Below are positions 7,919-11,720 of a stretch of 11,720 bases of DNA, in pieces. The translations under genes were made by a program, and so were the position numbers. This DNA comes from Pseudomonadota bacterium (GTDB lineage: Bacteria; Pseudomonadota; Alphaproteobacteria; Micropepsales; Micropepsaceae). Location: positions 1 through 11,720 of the forward strand of contig JAKBAU010000087.1 of the NCBI GenBank assembly GCA_021808875.1, read 5' to 3'. How positions within the stretch are numbered: the first letter of the stretch is position 1; every line of letters begins with the position of its first letter. The notes below the pieces were generated by a model. It did no database searches. It was not told the DNA's origin and saw only the letters and a list, made by a program, of their open reading frames with translations.

Positions 7919-8385
7919 GTCGGCGTATCCGCATCCCGGATCATGGCACTATATTCCGCTTCGGCGCACAGCGTGGTTCCGACATAGGCCTTGCCTTCGA
8001 AGCGCCACACCGGTCCTCGCCGCTGTAAGGCTTTGACCGGAAACCGCAGCATATCGCCGGGAACCACTGGCCGGCGAAACCGCGCCTTGTCGATGGTCAT
8101 GAAATAAACGATCTTCTGTGTGTCGACGCCTCCCATGGTGTGAACCACGAGAGCACCAGCTGCCTGGGCCATAGCCTCGACAATCAACACGCCAGGCATG
8201 ACTGAATAGTTGGGAAAGTGTCCAGCAAAATGCGGTTCATTGAACGACACCGCCTTCCAACCCACCGCGCTTTCTCCAGGAACGATATCACTCAGCCGCT
8301 CAACGAAGAGAAAGGGGGCGCGATGCGGCAGCAGCCTCTTGATCTGCTCAACATCCAACACCACAGCATCCTGTTCTTCAGCCAT
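7915..8385 (-). CDS. fabZ: 3-hydroxyacyl-ACP dehydratase FabZ
   Basis: FabZ (EC 4.2.1.59) dehydrates (R)-3-hydroxyacyl-ACP in fatty acid elongation. It competes with LpxA and LpxD for that substrate, which explains its place between them. From ATG 8385 ([20 protein letters not shown]) the protein has 156 residues; an ATG two codons earlier (8391) is equally possible, and the longer open frame up to 8562 lies inside lpxD. The hot-dog fold signature is clear: [11 protein letters not shown], then [20 protein letters not shown] with catalytic H56 and E70. The usual proline before VMPG (HFPxxPVMPG) is serine here, a minor change. The start lies 8 bases inside the end of lpxD and the stop overlaps the lpxA GTG. 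Confidence 0.95.
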   Translation of the reverse strand: MAEEQDAVVLDVEQIKRLLPHRAPFLFVERLSDIVPGESAVGWKAVSFNEPHFAGHFPNYSVMPGVLIVEAMAQAAGALVVHTMGGVDTQKIVYFMTIDKARFRRPVVPGDMLRFPVKALQRRGPVWRFEGKAYVGTTLCAEAEYSAMIRDADTPT

Positions 8386-9412
8386 TCCCATCTCGCTTGC
8401 GACGCTTGGCCAGCAATGCCAACGTCGCCACCTCCCGCCGCCATTGGATGATCGGGCGCAGCGGAAATCCGCCATAATCCCGTCCGCCAGGATATGTTCC
8501 CGACGGTACGCCACTTTTTGCCGCGATCCGCGCGCCATCACCGATCTGGGTATGATCGGCAACCCCCGCCTGGCCGCCCAAGATCACAAAATCCCCCAAC
8601 TCCACGCTACCAGCTAGACCAGCCTGGGACACGATCACGCAATGGCGACCGACGCGGCAGTTGTGCCCAATCTGGACCAGATTATCAATCTTCGTTCCTT
8701 CGCCGACGACCGTGTCGCCCAGGGCGCCTCGATCGATCGTAACATTGGCACCAATCTCGACGCTGTCCTGAATGATCACGCGGCCAAGCTGAGGAATCTT
8801 GAAGTGACCCTTGGGCCCGGAGACAAATCCGAACCCAGGCTGCCCGATACGCGCGCCAGGCAGAATCAGAACATTGTCCCCCACATAGGCATGGCTGATC
8901 GTGACCTGACTGCCGATCTGCGCTTTGCGGCCGATGGCGACGCCGCGGCCTATGACAGTTCCGGCACCGATCTGCGCCCCCGCGCCAATCTGGGCACCAG
9001 GGCCTACTACCACCCCCGGCCCCAACATCACCTCAGCCCCAATATCTGCAGTAGGGTCGACTGCGGTCTGCTGCGACCAGACGACCTGTTCATGCTCTGG
9101 GTAGAAGAGACGTGCTACAGCGGCAAAGGCCGCGAGCGGATCGCTAACCAAGATCAAATGGCAACCAGAAGAAGCATTAGCCGGCACTCGCGAGACCAGG
9201 CAAAAACCCGCCGCTGACCTCGCAAGTGCCTCGGTAGCAGACTTGCTACCATCACAGAACGCCAAATGCTGCGGCCCCGCCCCAGTCAAGGAGGCAAGGT
9301 CGTGCACGAGAGCCGGTAGCTGGCTGTCTGCGGCGCTCGCCCCAGACACGATCGCGCACAGCTGCTCTACCGAAAAAGGCCCGTGATTGTCGAAAAAGCG
9401 AGGATCGGCCAT
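8378..9412 (-). CDS. lpxD: UDP-3-O-acylglucosamine N-acyltransferase LpxD
   Basis: LpxD (EC 2.3.1.191) adds the second (R)-3-hydroxyacyl chain, N-linked, to UDP-3-O-acyl-glucosamine after LpxC deacetylation. ATG 9412 ([18 protein letters not shown]) gives 344 residues, the family norm; a TTG at 9442 could add ten residues but lacks support. The N-terminal uridine-binding domain (about 1-105) includes [11 protein letters not shown] and an aromatic [10 protein letters not shown] segment. The beta-helix follows with many hexapeptide repeats ([20 protein letters not shown]) and the catalytic-type histidine H250 in QIGHNCRVG. The C-terminal tail includes [20 protein letters not shown]. Hexapeptide coding makes the DNA locally repetitive. 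A 66-base gap separates it from skp. Confidence 0.96.
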   Translation of the reverse strand: MADPRFFDNHGPFSVEQLCAIVSGASAADSQLPALVHDLASLTGAGPQHLAFCDGSKSATEALARSAAGFCLVSRVPANASSGCHLILVSDPLAAFAAVARLFYPEHEQVVWSQQTAVDPTADIGAEVMLGPGVVVGPGAQIGAGAQIGAGTVIGRGVAIGRKAQIGSQVTISHAYVGDNVLILPGARIGQPGFGFVSGPKGHFKIPQLGRVIIQDSVEIGANVTIDRGALGDTVVGEGTKIDNLVQIGHNCRVGRHCVIVSQAGLAGSVELGDFVILGGQAGVADHTQIGDGARIAAKSGVPSGTYPGGRDYGGFPLRPIIQWRREVATLALLAKRRKRDGNG

Positions 9413-9478
9413 GAGGAACGCCCGAAGCCCACTTGGGGCCAAACGCCGGTGCGAATGGCCCTCAAGAGCGCTTGCGGC

Positions 9479-10117
9479 TTACTGTGCCGGCGGCTGCGGC
9501 TGAAGCATGTTCTTCGGCGGCATCACCAGGTCAACCTTGACCGCCGGCAGCTTCTTGTTGAGGCGGGAGATGACCACCGGAGTAACATCGACATCCACTG
9601 TGCCCAGGATAACGACATTGCGATCGAAGAGCAGATTAGCGCCGCGCTCAGCCATCACTCCTTGCAGAATGGGTCCCAGTGCCTGTTCAACCTGCTCACG
9701 GGCCTTGATGACACCACCTTGGATCAGTTCCTGACGGTGTTCCACCTGCTGCTGGAAGGCTTGCGCCCTCTTCTGAAAGGCCTCCAGCTTCTGCCTCTTG
9801 GCGTCGGCGGAGAGGATGGCGGCCTGCTGCTCAAGCTGGGTACGCTCACGCTTGAGGGCATCGCTTTCACCCTTGAATTCTTTCTCTGCGGCAGTGGTGT
9901 AAGCCCGTACCTGCGAGGCTATGTCTTGGCCTACTTTGGACTGGCTCAAAATCGCGGCACGGTCAATCACGAGGATCTTAGGAGCCGGCGTCTTGGTAAC
10001 CGGCGTGGCGCCAGTCGCCTGGGCCGAAGCCACTGTGGCAGTGAGAGAAAGTGCGGCAGCCATCGCTGCGGCCGCAAAGGTCTTGGCCAGAAGGCCGCGG
10101 ATACGATTGCTCATCAT
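9479..10117 (-). CDS. skp: Periplasmic OmpH/Skp-family chaperone
   Basis: Skp-family proteins hold unfolded outer-membrane proteins in the periplasm on their way to the BAM complex. The 212-residue product begins with two adjacent ATG codons (10117 and 10114). It has a Sec signal peptide, with a hydrophobic Ala/Leu core from about residue 11 and a likely cleavage site VASA-QA after residue 32. After a Pro/Thr-rich linker come the first core strand KILVIDRAAILSQS, a long charged helical (coiled-coil) region of about residues 70-150, and the returning strand NLLFDRNVVILGT. A Pro/Gln tail (PPKNMLQPQPPAQ) makes it longer than E. coli Skp (161 residues). The ATG overlaps the bamA stop by four bases (ATGA), coupling the chaperone to its client insertase. 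Confidence 0.92.
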   Translation of the reverse strand: MMSNRIRGLLAKTFAAAAMAAALSLTATVASAQATGATPVTKTPAPKILVIDRAAILSQSKVGQDIASQVRAYTTAAEKEFKGESDALKRERTQLEQQAAILSADAKRQKLEAFQKRAQAFQQQVEHRQELIQGGVIKAREQVEQALGPILQGVMAERGANLLFDRNVVILGTVDVDVTPVVISRLNKKLPAVKVDLVMPPKNMLQPQPPAQ

Positions 10118-11720
10118 TGTTGTTGTCCCAATCCTGTCTGAGTACTGAAGAGTATGTTTTGTGTTTGATCGTAAGGTGCTTTGATAATCGGTACACCAAA
10201 GTCGATTTCGACCGGACCGAACGGCGATTTCCAGCCGACACTAAGGCCGACGGACATACGAAACGCCATATTATCCTTCACACAGCTCGTTGGCGTACAG
10301 ACCCCCGGCCCCGAATCAATATGCCCAAGCGTACCGAAATACGAGAACAGCGATAAGCTGATCCCATAGCTGGCAGGCATGAAGTCTGGCAGCCGAACTC
10401 GGGTACTGCCAATGGCGTAGGCGTCTCCGCCCACCGCGCCATAGCTGCCTGAGACGATGTCACGCGGGCCAACGCCAGCAAGCTTGAAGCCCGGGAAGGA
10501 GTCGCCGCCGCGGAAGAACCTCTCATTGAGGGGCACGAATTGTCCGCCATACCCGGTAATGTAGCCCGCCGTCAGCTTCAGCGAACCAATCAAATCGCTC
10601 CAAATGATCGGATAGTAGGTGAGGAATTCGGCCGTGCTGCGCAAATATTTGAGATTGCCACCCAGGCCAGAAAATTGCTGGCTGAGCGTAAAGGCCATGC
10701 CATGTGTGGGACGAACCGGATCATTGAGAGTGTTATAGGCGTAAGAATAGCCAATGGCGGAGGTCTCTTCAGTACCGGACGCCTCCTGAATGATCAGCGG
10801 TGCGTTGGGGTATGGCGTGATCTTGTTGATACCCCAGGTGTAGTTCAGTCCAACACTGCCATATTCGGAGACGGGGAAACCGAAGCGCAGACTTGCTGAT
10901 GTCGAATCGCCCTGATAGCTGGCCTGGGTGTAACCATAGACCATCTTGTAGAGGTCGATCCCGGCAGATAACGGCAGATTCAAGAAATAGGGTTCGGTGA
11001 AGCTGAGTTCGTAGTCCTGCTGAATGTAGGATTCCGAGACCGACGCGCGGAAAGATTCGCCTGTACCGAAGAGGTCGGACTGCAAATAGCTGAACTGCCC
11101 GACAAAGGAGCTGAAGGAGGAGTAACCCGCACCCAGTTGCAGCTGCCCGGTCGACTGCTCGGTCACATGGACGTTGAGTATGGTCCGATCCGGTGCCGAT
11201 CCCGGAGCAGTGGAAATATCGACGTTTTTGAAGAACCCAAGCGATTTGACGCGGGTACGTGAGCGATCGACAAGAACCCGGTTATAGGCATCGCCTTCGG
11301 CAACCCGGAATTCACGGCGAATGACCTTGTCGAGGGTCTTATTATTGCCAGTGATATTGATCCGCTCAATGTAAACACGCGGCCCCTGATCGATCTTGAA
11401 CACCAGATCGATGGTATGATTCTTTCGGTCCCGTCTCAGTCTCGGATGCACCTGGGCAAAGGCATATCCTTTGGTACCAACCGCGTTGGTCAGCGCATCG
11501 ATGGTTTTGTCGACGAGCGATGCGTTATAGAGATCGCCTTGATGCAGCCGCACCAGCGGCAACAGCTCGCGCGCTGGCAACTCCTTGATTGTGGAATCAA
11601 TTTCGACCTTGCCGATGTGATAACGCGCACCCTCGTGGATGGCAAAGCGGATGTAAAAATCCTTGCGATTGGGCGTCAGCTGCGCAACAGAGGTTTTGAC
11701 CGAAAAATCCGCGTAACCGT
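10114..11720 (-). CDS. bamA: Outer-membrane protein assembly factor BamA, N-terminus off window
   Basis: BamA is the Omp85 core of the BAM complex and inserts beta-barrel proteins into the outer membrane. The frame is open to the window edge (first complete codon 11718-11716), so about 534 C-terminal residues are visible; the TTG at 11580 is not the start. In order one sees the end of POTRA3 (GYADFSVKTSVAQLTPN), POTRA4 (about YHIGKVEIDSTI to VFKIDQGP), POTRA5 (VYIERINITGNN to LGFFKNVDI), then the barrel from GQLQLGAGYSSFSSFVGQ, with the late GWKSPFGPVEIDFGVPI motif. A loop carries two close cysteines (CTPTSC). Two oddities are reported separately: FPGF where the family has V/L-R-G-F, and an end ILFSTQTGLGQQQ with no terminal aromatic. 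The stop overlaps the skp start. Confidence 0.96.
   Translation of the reverse strand, partial: GYADFSVKTSVAQLTPNRKDFYIRFAIHEGARYHIGKVEIDSTIKELPARELLPLVRLHQGDLYNASLVDKTIDALTNAVGTKGYAFAQVHPRLRRDRKNHTIDLVFKIDQGPRVYIERINITGNNKTLDKVIRREFRVAEGDAYNRVLVDRSRTRVKSLGFFKNVDISTAPGSAPDRTILNVHVTEQSTGQLQLGAGYSSFSSFVGQFSYLQSDLFGTGESFRASVSESYIQQDYELSFTEPYFLNLPLSAGIDLYKMVYGYTQASYQGDSTSASLRFGFPVSEYGSVGLNYTWGINKITPYPNAPLIIQEASGTEETSAIGYSYAYNTLNDPVRPTHGMAFTLSQQFSGLGGNLKYLRSTAEFLTYYPIIWSDLIGSLKLTAGYITGYGGQFVPLNERFFRGGDSFPGFKLAGVGPRDIVSGSYGAVGGDAYAIGSTRVRLPDFMPASYGISLSLFSYFGTLGHIDSGPGVCTPTSCVKDNMAFRMSVGLSVGWKSPFGPVEIDFGVPIIKAPYDQTQNILFSTQTGLGQQQ

Noticed and set aside
8392..8562. N-terminal extension of fabZ
   Set aside because: This part lies within lpxD in another frame, and FabZ proteins do not carry such a segment.
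8641..9060. Repetitive GC-rich DNA in lpxD, and similar DNA in lpxA, as tandem repeats
   Set aside because: It is explained by hexapeptide-repeat coding of the left-handed beta-helix.
9383..10141. Long plus-strand open frame opposite skp
   Set aside because: It is antisense to a well-supported skp gene and its translation resembles no family.

Overview
The window looks like chromosomal DNA of a Gram-negative alphaproteobacterium, probably Rhodospirillales and perhaps Acetobacteraceae. The grounds are the aerobic cobaltochelatase genes cobS-cobT behind a J-domain protein, a bamA-skp-lpxD-fabZ-lpxA-lpxI-lpxB cluster, and lpxI in place of lpxH. The family placement is recall-based and was not tested.

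Layout. On the + strand, 1-90 is the tail of a J-domain protein, followed by cobS (169-1167) and cobT (1175-3055), two subunits of the ATP-dependent cobaltochelatase of aerobic vitamin B12 synthesis. A 115-base convergent gap follows. On the - strand, 3171-4764 is a small decayed accessory block: a haloalkane dehalogenase-like alpha/beta hydrolase broken by two compensating indels and lacking its catalytic histidine, a DUF1330-like gene broken by one indel, and a short putative exported protein that may be intact. A clean 8+8 base inverted repeat (4816-4834) lies upstream of the dead hydrolase and looks like the leftover operator of a regulator not encoded here. A gene-poor spacer separates this block from the end of lpxB at 5107.

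From 5107 to the right edge, all on the - strand, lies an outer-envelope operon read in the order bamA (cut by the window), skp, lpxD, fabZ, lpxA, lpxI, lpxB. Most junctions overlap by 1-8 bases, which suggests translational coupling. BamA and Skp fold and insert outer-membrane proteins. LpxA, LpxD, LpxI and LpxB carry out successive steps of lipid A assembly, and FabZ draws on the same (R)-3-hydroxyacyl-ACP pool as LpxA and LpxD.

I found no RNA gene, CRISPR array, insertion sequence, phage gene or obviously new defence or metabolic system. The best leads are the co-decayed dehalogenase/DUF1330 pair with its orphan operator, and two departures from family consensus in BamA: a proline where the Omp85 VRGF motif has arginine, and a C-terminus without the usual final aromatic residue.
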